Source: Candidatus Hydrogenedentota bacterium (GTDB lineage: Bacteria; Hydrogenedentota; Hydrogenedentia; Hydrogenedentales; CAILVY01). Taken from it: a DNA stretch of 32,281 bases. Numbering within the stretch: position 1 is the first letter of the stretch; each line of letters opens with the position of its first letter. Shown here piece after piece: positions 10,101 through 16,543 of this stretch. The DNA is taken from NCBI GenBank assembly GCA_903837785.1, contig CAILVY010000114.1, positions 1-32,281 on the forward strand, written 5' to 3'. The notes under the pieces are model-generated. The model made no database searches. It had not been told where the DNA came from and was given only the letters and a program-made list of their open reading frames with translations. A program made the translations under genes and the position numbers.

Positions 10101-10957
10101 TCGTCAAACCAAGCCGTTCCCGACGCCTGATAGAACCCCGCGTGGAACGAAACCCTCGCCGCCTGAGCCGCGACTACGACTTCCGTTTCATGCCGCTTCC
10201 AGTCGCTGCCTTGGAAGTGCTGCGCAAAATCGATGAACTGAATGAGCGCGCCCTGGGCATCATATTGATAGACGGCCATATAGGCGAAGCCGGAACCCTG
10301 CACGCCGTCCGACTTCATCCGCGCGCCAATGAGATAGCGCTGGCCGGTCTGCACGGGCAGATCCTTGAGCCAGGCGCCCCCGCTGCTCGACAGCGGATTG
10401 CTCACCCGTCCGCAGGCCTGTCCGGAGAACGCCCCCTCGTGCACAACGGAGCAGCTTGACGCGTCCGTCGCGCTCCAGCCTTCCAGGCCTTGTTCAAAGC
10501 CGCCGTTCGCAGTCAACGAAAACTCGGGATCGCGCGCGCGCTCGCGGATCTGCAGCCACGCCTCGTGGCACGGCGCCCAAGTCCCGTCCTTTCGCTCCCA
10601 GAGGCGGTCGAACGCATAGCCGCCCGAGCACAGCAAATCGCCGCCCGCCTGAAGAAACGCAAGCAGCGAATCTTTGGCCATCACGGGGAACGACGCGCCG
10701 GTGGGGACCACGAGCACATCGAATTGCGCCGCATCGAAGCGTTGCGCATCCCCCAGTTGTTCCGCATTCAGCCTCGTCGTCGAAACGCCCTGTTCCGCGA
10801 AGACCCGCTCGAAAACCGCCGGAGGCGTCGCACAGCCTTCGATGGGCAGGGTCGTCTCGTCCAGTATGGCCGCCCGGTACTCTTCCGCCCCGAGAGGCAG
10901 TGAAACTGTCAGCGCCGTCAGGAAGAGCATAAGCGAATGCGGGGGATGATAGGACAT
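7118..10957 (-). CDS. Very large secreted GH42-like beta-galactosidase-type protein
   Basis: I chose the ATG at 10957, preceded by AAGGAGCG and followed by a signal peptide (MSYHPPHSLMLFLTALTVSLPLGA), over an upstream in-frame ATG at 11029. The mature protein has 1279 codons. Residues about 25-130 look like a glutamine-amidotransferase-fold domain (FDVLVVPTGASFP, GGDLLCSGGYAFDRLW). About 148-290 resembles a CBM4/9-type beta-sandwich (NGGFEQGLEGW). A beta-galactosidase-like barrel spans about 560-900, followed by a trimer-type domain with LVVMPCAYALSEASL and a C-terminal beta region. Glu827 in INIGEFGVK fits the clan-A nucleophile. At the expected acid/base site the sequence is LNGDFQ (Asn675-Gly676-Asp677) rather than Asn-Glu. 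It follows the ceramidase-like gene on the same strand after 95 bases. Beta-galactosidase activity is a family inference. Confidence 0.78.
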   Translation of the reverse strand: MSYHPPHSLMLFLTALTVSLPLGAEEYRAAILDETTLPIEGCATPPAVFERVFAEQGVSTTRLNAEQLGDAQRFDAAQFDVLVVPTGASFPVMAKDSLLAFLQAGGDLLCSGGYAFDRLWERKDGTWAPCHEAWLQIRERARDPEFSLTANGGFEQGLEGWSATDASSCSVVHEGAFSGQACGRVSNPLSSSGGAWLKDLPVQTGQRYLIGARMKSDGVQGSGFAYMAVYQYDAQGALIQFIDFAQHFQGSDWKRHETEVVVAAQAARVSFHAGFYQASGTAWFDDLTCAALPAKPAINAHFGRPEDSLVIEPLQLPIFSPDQPIRGASLVAAPSGVLEPAWQSAGEAAGCEATAQLGQSARWMPLIDVQDAQGRFAGTAGAIVRHYAGPFTGSTWALFGVNNRDVFDGASGAALLQAALKQLRAETFLPSVNTDFAIYHPGEPLNITLLLRNDSRVARALSLSVQAVPTTRDEASPPLLEETRPVTLAEHSTQEVRMTWTAPHGPDFLRLDAVLHEGELMLDRAASGFCVYDDAVLARGTRLRYRDNAYVLEPFGGRASRSCLFGTDTYANLFFSPSQNPWTWHRELEAMRDHGLHLFENLQYTPKQYQFNEAQWRQIDALIQMSQRFGLPYMAGLLIGQNVAVSDAELVQQAELCRQFALRYKRVPGLIYYLNGDFQLRLEDLPDLRRLWNAFLKDRYANDTALQHAWGATPPEAALGELPVKDALSSGWYDVRARDMSEFKTVLMRRWIHALCAAIRQVDTEHPVTAEYYQRPINGMELRLSIDDMDSANIGYFDAPRNDTARLMATIKRNDLRYAGKSINIGEFGVKTHDAWSPERGGTGYHVQRSETEAEHLFWWVAHSAFALGVTKIQNWCWSDDPDRVFPWGLAWNNPLRPKPLLKLYRNLRLVSDLIEPDYRPAPVLLVLPDNWRLGASEALSHAVVMNAVECLLATNVPFDVANESQLPSLGGNPPRLVVMPCAYALSEASLAALGRVSEAGSHLYLSGDPSMDALGQRQSARLETLLGVRFEREITHASGLPVPEVTPLGAQSLENPCGLRLYREHRGAGSITWSPEPWESFAGHDLFVHEPQLSVDPAHNYYLSLLPACGISPTLRLEAERGVWRMTDTPSGANRLICLFPRSDVPASTHVRITGDGVKLELITNLAVPAMLLLNPQGEALLATGSGGWSLNGDPLASGEGAWTVASLDGQPLHRSHRLALSSTAGGPLWWQSESPATHASLCTWRDGKFEEVSPAVLRRANAGCALDLSPNELFLCE

Positions 10958-11052
10958 GGAAACGCCGCTCCTTGGCTTTCGACCACAATCGCGTAAGTCT
11001 ACGGCCCAGTGCGGCGTTCGCTCAAACAAGTTTCTTCAGCAGTGCCCGCGGA

Positions 11053-12690
11053 TTACTTGACGCTCTTGAGCGTTTCGTGCATGCGATTCAGAAGATTCAT
11101 CGCCGCATGATGCACCACGCCCGCCACCTCCGGCCCGCCCGAATTCTCTTCGCCATACTGGCCCCCGGGTCTGTAGGCATGCGGGGCCTTGGCGTCCCAC
11201 TGGCTCTTCGGAATGATGTAGCCGATCTCGTCGTTGGCGAGGCCGATCATCATGCGCATCTTGCCGTCCATGACCTCCTTCCGCAGCGGCGGCACTTCCA
11301 CCGGCGCGAGCGGGAAGTAGTCCGCGCCCTGCGGCGTCTCGATGCCGCCGTCGGCGATTTCGGGATACAGTTCGCCGGGCACGGTCACAATTTCCACGTC
11401 GCCAATGCGGACCACGTCCACTTCCGATCGCGCATTGCAGGGCCAGTAGACGCCCGGATGAATGAGGCCGAGCAGAATCACGTATCGGAAGATGCCGCTC
11501 ATCGGCGCGTAGATCGTTTTCGCACCCACGGAAACCCGGGGATTCTCGTTCTTCCAGGCTTCACTGCTCCGGAGCGCGTCCACCGTCTTGATCGCGAGGT
11601 TCTGGCCGAGGGCCTCCGCCTTCTCGAAAGAACCTTCCTTGAATTTCCGGACGCCGTCGCGATGCGGCACCTCGATGTGCAACTGCGTCATGAGGCCGCC
11701 GACCATCCCCTGGAAGTACAGGCACATGCCGCCCAGGCCCTGAACGCCGTTGGGCTCCGGCACGCCCTGCTCCACCCCGTCCCGCCAATAGCCCGGGAAA
11801 TCCGACGTGATCAACGGGTTGTCGCCGTCCAGCGTCTCCGGATGGTTGCCCCAGTTAACCATCGTGGCGATGGTTTCGTCCGTGCCCGGCTTCACGAAGC
11901 GGATGCAGTTCAGCTTCTTGTCGATGACGATGGGCTGGCGCGTGTCCTCGACGAAACCCTCGGGATTCAGTTCGTGCGCGTTGCAGTACATCTCCGCGGG
12001 CTGCAGATTGCGGACCGCTTCTTCGACCGCCTCCTTGCACGCGTTCTTGACCCGCTCCAAATTGGCGTAGTCGAAGCTCCAGGGGTTGGGCACCAGCCCG
12101 GACCAGTTGCCCATCGTGTCCGGCGTCTCATGATTGTGCAGCGAGGATACAATGACGTGGTCCACCTTGAGGCTCGGATCAATGCGCTTGCGGATGTCGA
12201 TGATCTTGTCGTGAAACAGGCCGATGGCGTCACACGTGACCATCGCCACCGTCACGCCGTTGTTCCGGAAGGCGATGGCGCGCGCCCAGATCGGATCATG
12301 CACGCCCTTGGCCGGCCGGTCATTCCCGAAACCCGCAATCCACACCGGGTCGAACTTGCCGTTCTTGTTCCGGTCATTGTACGTGTCCGGGCCCTTCGCC
12401 AGCTCGAAGTGGCTCAGGAAGCCGGTCTTGGGCCGGTACTTGTTGTCATTGTCCGCATCATTGTACGTATCGTACAGGCTCAGGTCCGGCGTGATATCGC
12501 GCTTGGCCACGCCCACCTGCAGGACCCCCGGCGCCTCGCCGCTTCCCGTGACAACGAAATCCACGGCATAGGACCGGTAGGGTCCGATCATGCGGTAGCC
12601 CAGGAAGCCCAGGAGCAGCAACACGAGGAGGCCCAGCAGCGTAAGGATCTTGTGGCGGCGGATGAAGGACTTCTTGGATGACATGCGCAC
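11053..12690 (-). CDS. Membrane-anchored neutral/alkaline ceramidase-like protein
   Basis: The 545-residue product has a basic N-terminus and one hydrophobic helix (about 14-32, ILTLLGLLVLLLLGFLGY), so it is probably membrane anchored with an exported body. Family landmarks of the neutral ceramidase N-terminal domain are VGVAKRDITP, GVHDPIWARAIAF with His131, SSLHNHETPDT with His185/His187, and NWGNHPETL with His283; these histidines are the likely zinc ligands. It may cleave ceramide-type amide bonds, but bacterial paralogues in this family are often of unproven activity. Two Asp/Asn-rich loops (Asp78-Asn83 and Asp106-Asp114, D-x-N-x-N-G-x-x-D) resemble calcium-binding loops. The ATG is preceded by GAGGAAGAG. 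The large GH42-like gene follows downstream on the same strand. Confidence 0.85.
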   Translation of the reverse strand: MRMSSKKSFIRRHKILTLLGLLVLLLLGFLGYRMIGPYRSYAVDFVVTGSGEAPGVLQVGVAKRDITPDLSLYDTYNDADNDNKYRPKTGFLSHFELAKGPDTYNDRNKNGKFDPVWIAGFGNDRPAKGVHDPIWARAIAFRNNGVTVAMVTCDAIGLFHDKIIDIRKRIDPSLKVDHVIVSSLHNHETPDTMGNWSGLVPNPWSFDYANLERVKNACKEAVEEAVRNLQPAEMYCNAHELNPEGFVEDTRQPIVIDKKLNCIRFVKPGTDETIATMVNWGNHPETLDGDNPLITSDFPGYWRDGVEQGVPEPNGVQGLGGMCLYFQGMVGGLMTQLHIEVPHRDGVRKFKEGSFEKAEALGQNLAIKTVDALRSSEAWKNENPRVSVGAKTIYAPMSGIFRYVILLGLIHPGVYWPCNARSEVDVVRIGDVEIVTVPGELYPEIADGGIETPQGADYFPLAPVEVPPLRKEVMDGKMRMMIGLANDEIGYIIPKSQWDAKAPHAYRPGGQYGEENSGGPEVAGVVHHAAMNLLNRMHETLKSVK

Positions 12691-12785
12691 TCTTCCTCAT
12701 GAGTAACGCCGGTTCCGCGGGCTGCGCCTCGGGATGTCCGGCTGGATGCAGATGCCGCCCCGGGTTTGGGCGGCGAGTTCTCGAA

Positions 12786-12814
12786 AGTATAGCAGTCAGA
12801 CTCCGCCGGTTCCA
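12786..12814 (-). promoter_or_regulatory. Candidate promoter for the ceramidase-like gene
   Basis: On the minus strand TATACT (12786-12791) is preceded by TGC, giving an extended -10 (TGnTATACT). A weak -35, TGGAAC, lies 17 bases upstream. It is about 95 bases before the ATG at 12690. The remainder of the 256-base gap to the divergent gene holds nothing else I can support. Confidence 0.4.
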
Positions 12815-12946
12815 CGCCCGGTTTCCTGCCCCGAAGAAAGGTTACTTTTCACACCTCGCGCCCGTGTGCGCACTTTTCTCGGGAAGAGCCAGGAAGCACG
12901 CCATGTTTCCTTGATAAGAGCTACCAAACGCAGAAGGAAACAAGCC

Positions 12947-13237
12947 ATGAAGACGCTAACACGACTGGGCAGTGCGGTCCTGATCACCGTGCTGTTAAGT
13001 ATGGGGGCGCTGGGCTGTAATACGGTTCGGGGTGTAGGGAAGGATATTGAACGCAGCGGCCGGGCGGTCGAGTGCGTGGCGGACCATGCTGAACGCCATA
13101 TGTGCCGCGACCGGCACAAGGCGACGTGCCACCACCACAAAGGCTATCGAGGGCATCACCAGGGCTGCTGTTACCACCACAAGGGTTGTGGCCCCCACGA
13201 CAAAGACAAGCACGAAGCTACACAGGAATCCAAGTGA
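12947..13237 (+). CDS. Entericidin-like lipoprotein with a His/Cys-rich tail
   Basis: The ATG at 12947 has AAGGA nine bases upstream. The first 24 residues are a lipoprotein signal ending at Cys24 (LSMGALGC). The following NTVRGVGKDIERSGRAVE closely matches the core of entericidin A/B lipoproteins (CNTTRGVGEDI in E. coli EcnB, from memory). Entericidins are usually about 40-50 residues; this one has 96. The extra C-terminal part is a tail with 12 histidines and 6 cysteines in about 54 residues, including CHHHKG, GHHQGCCYHHKGC and a charged end. That composition suggests metal binding at the outer membrane or periplasmic face. Entericidins are linked to envelope stress in proteobacteria; the tail's role is unknown. 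A DUF488 gene follows 43 bases downstream. Confidence 0.82.
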   Translation: MKTLTRLGSAVLITVLLSMGALGCNTVRGVGKDIERSGRAVECVADHAERHMCRDRHKATCHHHKGYRGHHQGCCYHHKGCGPHDKDKHEATQESK

Positions 13238-13280
13238 ATCCGTCCAATGGAAGCCAGCAGCCTTTCCGGAAAGGGCAGGC

Positions 13281-13682
13281 ATGATCGCGGGAACGCGGAG
13301 GATCAAGACAAAGCGAGTCTATGAGTCTGCCGAATGCGGCGACGGGAAGCGGGTCCTCGTCGACCGCTTGTGGCCGCGCGGACTCAGCAGGGCGGGCGCC
13401 CGCATCGATCTCTGGCTGAAAGAGATCGCGCCGAGCACCGAACTGCGCCGCTGGTTCGCCCATGACCCGGCCAGGTGGGCGGAGTTCAAACAGCGCTACC
13501 GCGAGGAACTCGACACAAAGCACGATGCCGTGCGGCAATTGCTGGACGAGGCCGCCACGGGCCTGACGCTGCTCTACAGCGCCCGTGACGACACCCGCAA
13601 CAACGCGGCGGCGCTGCAGGAGTACCTCGAACGCTTCTCCGCGCACGGGAAGCGCGTGCCGAGCCAATCCAAGGCTGCCTGA
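13281..13682 (+). CDS. DUF488 (YeaO-like) family protein
   Basis: The start ATG at 13281 has a GGAAAGGGCAGG purine stretch just upstream and gives a 133-residue protein of normal family length. The signatures VDRLWPRG (residues 28-34 plus the preceding Val) and RRWFAHDPARW (about 56-66) are characteristic of DUF488. The C-terminal TLLYSARDDTRNNAAAL matches the usual TLLYxAKDxxxNxA segment. It is a soluble cytoplasmic protein with no established biochemical function. It sits between the entericidin-like lipoprotein and a sigma-region-4 protein on the same strand, which may form a small stress-related unit. I see no odd features. Confidence 0.88.
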   Translation: MIAGTRRIKTKRVYESAECGDGKRVLVDRLWPRGLSRAGARIDLWLKEIAPSTELRRWFAHDPARWAEFKQRYREELDTKHDAVRQLLDEAATGLTLLYSARDDTRNNAAALQEYLERFSAHGKRVPSQSKAA

Positions 13683-13708
13683 CCCGGAACGCCCTTCTTT
13701 GCCGGGTC
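13681..13708 (+). terminator. Hairpin immediately after the DUF488 stop
   Basis: GACCCGG (13681-13687) and CCGGGTC (13702-13708) are perfect reverse complements and overlap the stop codon. No T-run follows the second arm, so it is either a weak terminator or a transcript-end stabiliser. A further 8-bp inverted pair (GCCGGCGC at 13725-13732, GCGCCGGC at 13768-13775) lies in the same 174-base gap. Confidence 0.35.
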
Positions 13709-13856
13709 GATGCTGCTTCTTGCCGCCGGCGCGAAGCACAAAAAAGCAACGGCATCGGTAAAAACAAGCGCCGGCAAAAGTCTTTTCCAGTCCTCCCGCC
13801 CTACCCTCAACGCAGTCAAGGCCAATGGCCGGCGGAAAGGCCAGGGAGGAGCACCC

Positions 13857-14252
13857 ATGAGAGACTTTGTTCGGCAACCGGCAGAGCATTCCAGAATCAT
13901 CCGGCTGGCGCCGGACTTGATCGACAGGATGATGATTCCACGAGGCTTGTGGAGCGAAACACCAGAGGAGGTGGAGGCGGCCTTCGCCTGGGCACAGCGA
14001 AGAGACGAACTGCTGCGCTGGGTGCGCAGGCACCTCGGCCGGCGCCTCACGCGGCGCGAACGCCGCTGTCTCGAATTGCGCTACTTCCAGGGATTGACGT
14101 TCCAGGAGATCGGGAACAAGACGAAGATGGACGCCTCCGCGACCTCCCGTGCCGTGAAACGGGCACTGCGAAAGCTCCAGCAGGCCACCGAAGAAGACCC
14201 CTCCTGGCGAAAGGGCGCCCAACAGAGGAAAGTCCGCACGCGCCGCGGGTAA
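13857..14252 (+). CDS. Stand-alone sigma-70 region 4-like HTH protein
   Basis: The ATG at 13857 is preceded by GGGAGGAGCACCC, a strong ribosome-binding site, giving 131 residues. Residues about 64-110 are a clear sigma region 4.2: LTRRERRCLELRYFQGLTFQ then EIGNKTKMDASATSRAVKRA. This helix-turn-helix normally contacts the -35 element. There is no region 2, which would contact core polymerase and the -10, and the first 60 residues do not resemble one. The C-terminus is basic (QQRKVRTRRG). It may therefore act as a DNA-binding regulator, or as half of a split sigma factor whose partner is elsewhere. It is preceded by the DUF488 gene with a 174-base gap. Confidence 0.8.
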   Translation: MRDFVRQPAEHSRIIRLAPDLIDRMMIPRGLWSETPEEVEAAFAWAQRRDELLRWVRRHLGRRLTRRERRCLELRYFQGLTFQEIGNKTKMDASATSRAVKRALRKLQQATEEDPSWRKGAQQRKVRTRRG

Positions 14253-14325
14253 AGGGCAGGTTTGGACAGAACGTTGAATATCGCGCAAGGCGCGTCCGCA
14301 CATTGTGAACGGCGAATATGGGAGA

Positions 14326-14354
14326 TTCACTTGCCGAGTACGCCGTGGCATAAT
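14326..14354 (+). promoter_or_regulatory. Candidate sigma-70 promoter upstream of the LamG/propeller gene
   Basis: TTCACT (14326-14331, 4 of 6 consensus matches) is followed after 17 bases by CATAAT (14349-14354, 5 of 6). It would give an untranslated leader of about 130 bases before the ATG at 14496. The rest of the 243-base gap holds no other feature I can support. Confidence 0.5.
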
Positions 14355-14495
14355 GCAGGGAGAGGTGGAGACGGGACACTCTGAGCGAGTCCAGGCTGTC
14401 TTTGGCTGCCCCGACGTGCCACCCGGATCTTCATTAACAGCGCCGCGGCGGGAAAGTGGATGAGCAATCCAAAACCCATCGTGCAGGAGCCAATG

Positions 14496-16175
14496 ATGAG
14501 CAAGACCATCTTATCCGGGGTCGTGATGTTTTGTGTCCTGGCTTTCGTTATTGGATTTCCCGAAAGGACATTTGCAGACTCCGGGCCCGTCGCGCACTGG
14601 CCACTGACGGACGATGCCCGGGACAGTTCCCCAAATGGGCGGCACGCGGAGAACCACGGCGTTGTATTTGACACGCCCGCCCCGGACGGGCGCCGCGCCG
14701 CACGATTTGACGGGAAGTCGGCCTTTCTTGAAGTGCCCGGGACGCTGGCCCCGGCGTTCGGAGCGGCGGACTTCACGGTATCCGTCGACCTCTTCGTCGA
14801 AGAGCCCCTGGACGATGCGCCGGGAGACATCCTGAGTTGTTACGACCCGGACCGGCGCCAGGGATTGAATCTTGGCCTGGCAAGCTACTCCGGGGTCGGC
14901 AATTCGCAGCCGAACTATCGGAACCTCTATTTCGGCATCGACAATGGCCAACTGGAAGCGCAGTGGACCGACTGCGGCCGTCCGGGGAATGCGGTGATGG
15001 TCTTCGGGTTTGCCGTGCATGAAGGCGCCCTCTACGCCGGAACCTGTGAGCCGCAGGAAGGCGCCGCGGGACATGTGTACCGCTATGAGGGAGAGGGCCG
15101 GTGGGCGGACTGCGGAAGCCCTGACAGGAGCAATGCCATCGGCGCCCTGGCGGTATGCGGCGGCAGGCTGTATGCCGGGGCCTCCCGCTACGACACGACG
15201 GGCTCGGCCATGGCGGCGTCGCCGAACACCACGCCCGGCGGCAAGGTTTACCGCTATGAAGGCGGCAAGGAATGGACCTGCTGCGGCGCGCTGGAAAACC
15301 CCGAAACCGGGCAAGCGGCAACCCTCGGCGGGCTGGGCGTCTATCAAGGCGCCCTCCACGCGACGACACTGAAGCAGGAGGGTTTCGGGCTCTATCGATA
15401 TGCGGGCGGCACCCGATGGGACTACTGCGGGCATCCTGGACGGAGAGTGCTCAATCCCTGCGTCTTCAACGGGGCCTTGTACATGGTTTCCTACGATGCG
15501 CCGGGCGGTCCGTTTCGTTATGACGGCAAGAGGTTCGCGTATGCCGGCGCGAGCATCGACCCGCCCATCCAGCAGGACTACAGTCTTGCGGTGTACGGGG
15601 GGTTGCTGCACGTGTCCACGTGGCCCGCGGCGCAGGTGTACCGGATGAACCAGGACGGCGTGTGGAGCCTGCTCGGAAAGCCCGGGGAAGAGCTTGAAAC
15701 CATGGGAATGATGCTTCACAACGGGAAGCTGTACACGGGCACCCTGCCTTCCGCGCGGGTCTATCGCCTGGACGCCAATGGCACCTGGACGCCCATCGGA
15801 CAGGTCCTCGACGCCTCGGACAACAAGTACCGGCGGGCGTGGTCCATGGCCCTCTATCAAGGCAGGCTGTTCTGCGGCACGCTGCCTTCCGGCCGGGTCT
15901 TCAGCATCGAAGCGGGACGAAATGCCACGTGCGACCGCGCGCTCGGGGCCGGCTGGCAGCGCATCACCGCCGTGCGCCGCAAGGATCGGCTGCTTCTCTA
16001 CACGGGCGGCACGCAGACGGCCTCCAGCGCGGCGTTCGAGCCGGGCGCCTACGACCTGGGCGCGGGAATGCCATTCCGCATAGGTTTTGGCGCGGGCGAC
16101 TATTTCAACGGATGGCTGCGTGACCTGCGCGTGTACAGCCGCGCGCTTTCCGAGGAGGAACTGCGCGGCCTGTAG
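14496..16175 (+). CDS. Secreted LamG protein with an inserted seven-bladed propeller
   Basis: I chose the ATG at 14496: GCAGGAG lies six bases before it, and the signal peptide MSKTILSGVVMFCVLAFVIG then begins cleanly. Earlier in-frame ATGs are at 14460 and 14493. Residues about 30-150 are the first half of a LamG/concanavalin-like domain (VAHWPLTDDARDSS, RRAARFDGKSAFLEVP, FTVSVDLFVEE). Residues about 505-559 are its closing strands (PFRIGFGAGDYFNGW, LRDLRVYSRALSEEEL). Between them is a propeller of seven repeats, each with a W-x-x-x-G turn, the first at Trp157 and the last at Trp431, about 46 residues apart. The first four turns read W-x-x-C-G and the last three lack the cysteine. LamG domains usually bind glycans. 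No catalytic motif is seen. Confidence 0.8.
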   Translation: MSKTILSGVVMFCVLAFVIGFPERTFADSGPVAHWPLTDDARDSSPNGRHAENHGVVFDTPAPDGRRAARFDGKSAFLEVPGTLAPAFGAADFTVSVDLFVEEPLDDAPGDILSCYDPDRRQGLNLGLASYSGVGNSQPNYRNLYFGIDNGQLEAQWTDCGRPGNAVMVFGFAVHEGALYAGTCEPQEGAAGHVYRYEGEGRWADCGSPDRSNAIGALAVCGGRLYAGASRYDTTGSAMAASPNTTPGGKVYRYEGGKEWTCCGALENPETGQAATLGGLGVYQGALHATTLKQEGFGLYRYAGGTRWDYCGHPGRRVLNPCVFNGALYMVSYDAPGGPFRYDGKRFAYAGASIDPPIQQDYSLAVYGGLLHVSTWPAAQVYRMNQDGVWSLLGKPGEELETMGMMLHNGKLYTGTLPSARVYRLDANGTWTPIGQVLDASDNKYRRAWSMALYQGRLFCGTLPSGRVFSIEAGRNATCDRALGAGWQRITAVRRKDRLLLYTGGTQTASSAAFEPGAYDLGAGMPFRIGFGAGDYFNGWLRDLRVYSRALSEEELRGL

Positions 16176-16179
16176 CCAA

Positions 16180-16203
16180 GCGGCTACGGGGATAGCCCTC
16201 GGC
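16180..16203 (+). repeat. Dispersed repeat, diverged copy 1
   Basis: GCGGCTACGGGGATAG (16180-16195) is identical to 18137-18152. The bases that follow match the rest of that copy imperfectly. It lies just after the LamG gene stop. Confidence 0.55.
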
Positions 16204-16266
16204 GCATCCTGGTAGGCCGCGTCGACTCGAGGCGGCCCGTTCGTCAGCGCTTGCATTGCCCGCCGG

Positions 16267-16320
16267 AGACGGGGAAAAGGGGTGGCGCGCCACGCGTCAC
16301 CTGAGGTGGATTCCCCGTCT
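16267..16320. repeat. Structured inverted-repeat element (two hairpins inside a 10-bp stem)
   Basis: AGACGGGGAA (16267-16276) and TTCCCCGTCT (16311-16320) are perfect reverse complements. The 34 bases between them contain the palindrome GTGGCGCGCCAC (16282-16293) and CACCTGAGGTG (16298-16308, stem of four). Folded, this is a three-way junction with two short hairpins. There is no U-tract, so it is not a standard terminator. It lies in a 368-base stretch with no gene, between the LamG and Kelch genes. Confidence 0.6.
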
Positions 16321-16348
16321 GGAGTGCAGGCAGTCATGGTCCATCGTA

Positions 16349-16379
16349 GAAGCGGCGTCCTCGCCGCTTCCGGTCCGGC
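16349..16379 (+). repeat. Dispersed repeat copy 2, REP-like hairpin
   Basis: GAAGCGGCG (16349-16357) and CGCCGCTTC (16362-16370) form a 9-bp stem with a TCCT loop. The 23 bases from 16357 to 16379 are identical to 18152-18174 on the other side of the Kelch gene. This is typical of REP-type palindromic repeats. Confidence 0.6.
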
Positions 16380-16489
16380 GCGCCTGCCTGGGCGTATCGC
16401 GTCCCGAAGGGAGCGCTCGTCTCCCTCGCGCTGAATTGGGCATGGCGTCCGGAGGCGGCGAAACGCGATTGCCGCGCGGCCCCGCGTTC

Positions 16490-16519
16490 TTGACAGAGAT
16501 CATGGGGATGATTCATATT
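16490..16519 (+). promoter_or_regulatory. Candidate sigma-70 promoter of the Kelch/Ig gene
   Basis: A perfect TTGACA (16490-16495) is followed after 18 bases by CATATT (16514-16519, 4 of 6). The start codon at 16544 lies 24 bases downstream, behind AGGATAAGCG, leaving a very short leader. Confidence 0.55.
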
Positions 16520-16543
16520 CTATCCACAAACTAGGATAAGCGT

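Noticed and set aside
10972-12681. 569-codon open frame opposite the ceramidase-like gene
   Set aside because: The ceramidase motifs on the other strand are unambiguous; this frame is His/Val/Arg-rich with no signal or motif.
16176-16543. Gap searched for a tRNA or a small coding gene
   Set aside because: No cloverleaf with a T-loop motif and no short frame with a ribosome-binding site was found; only repeats, the structured element and a promoter.
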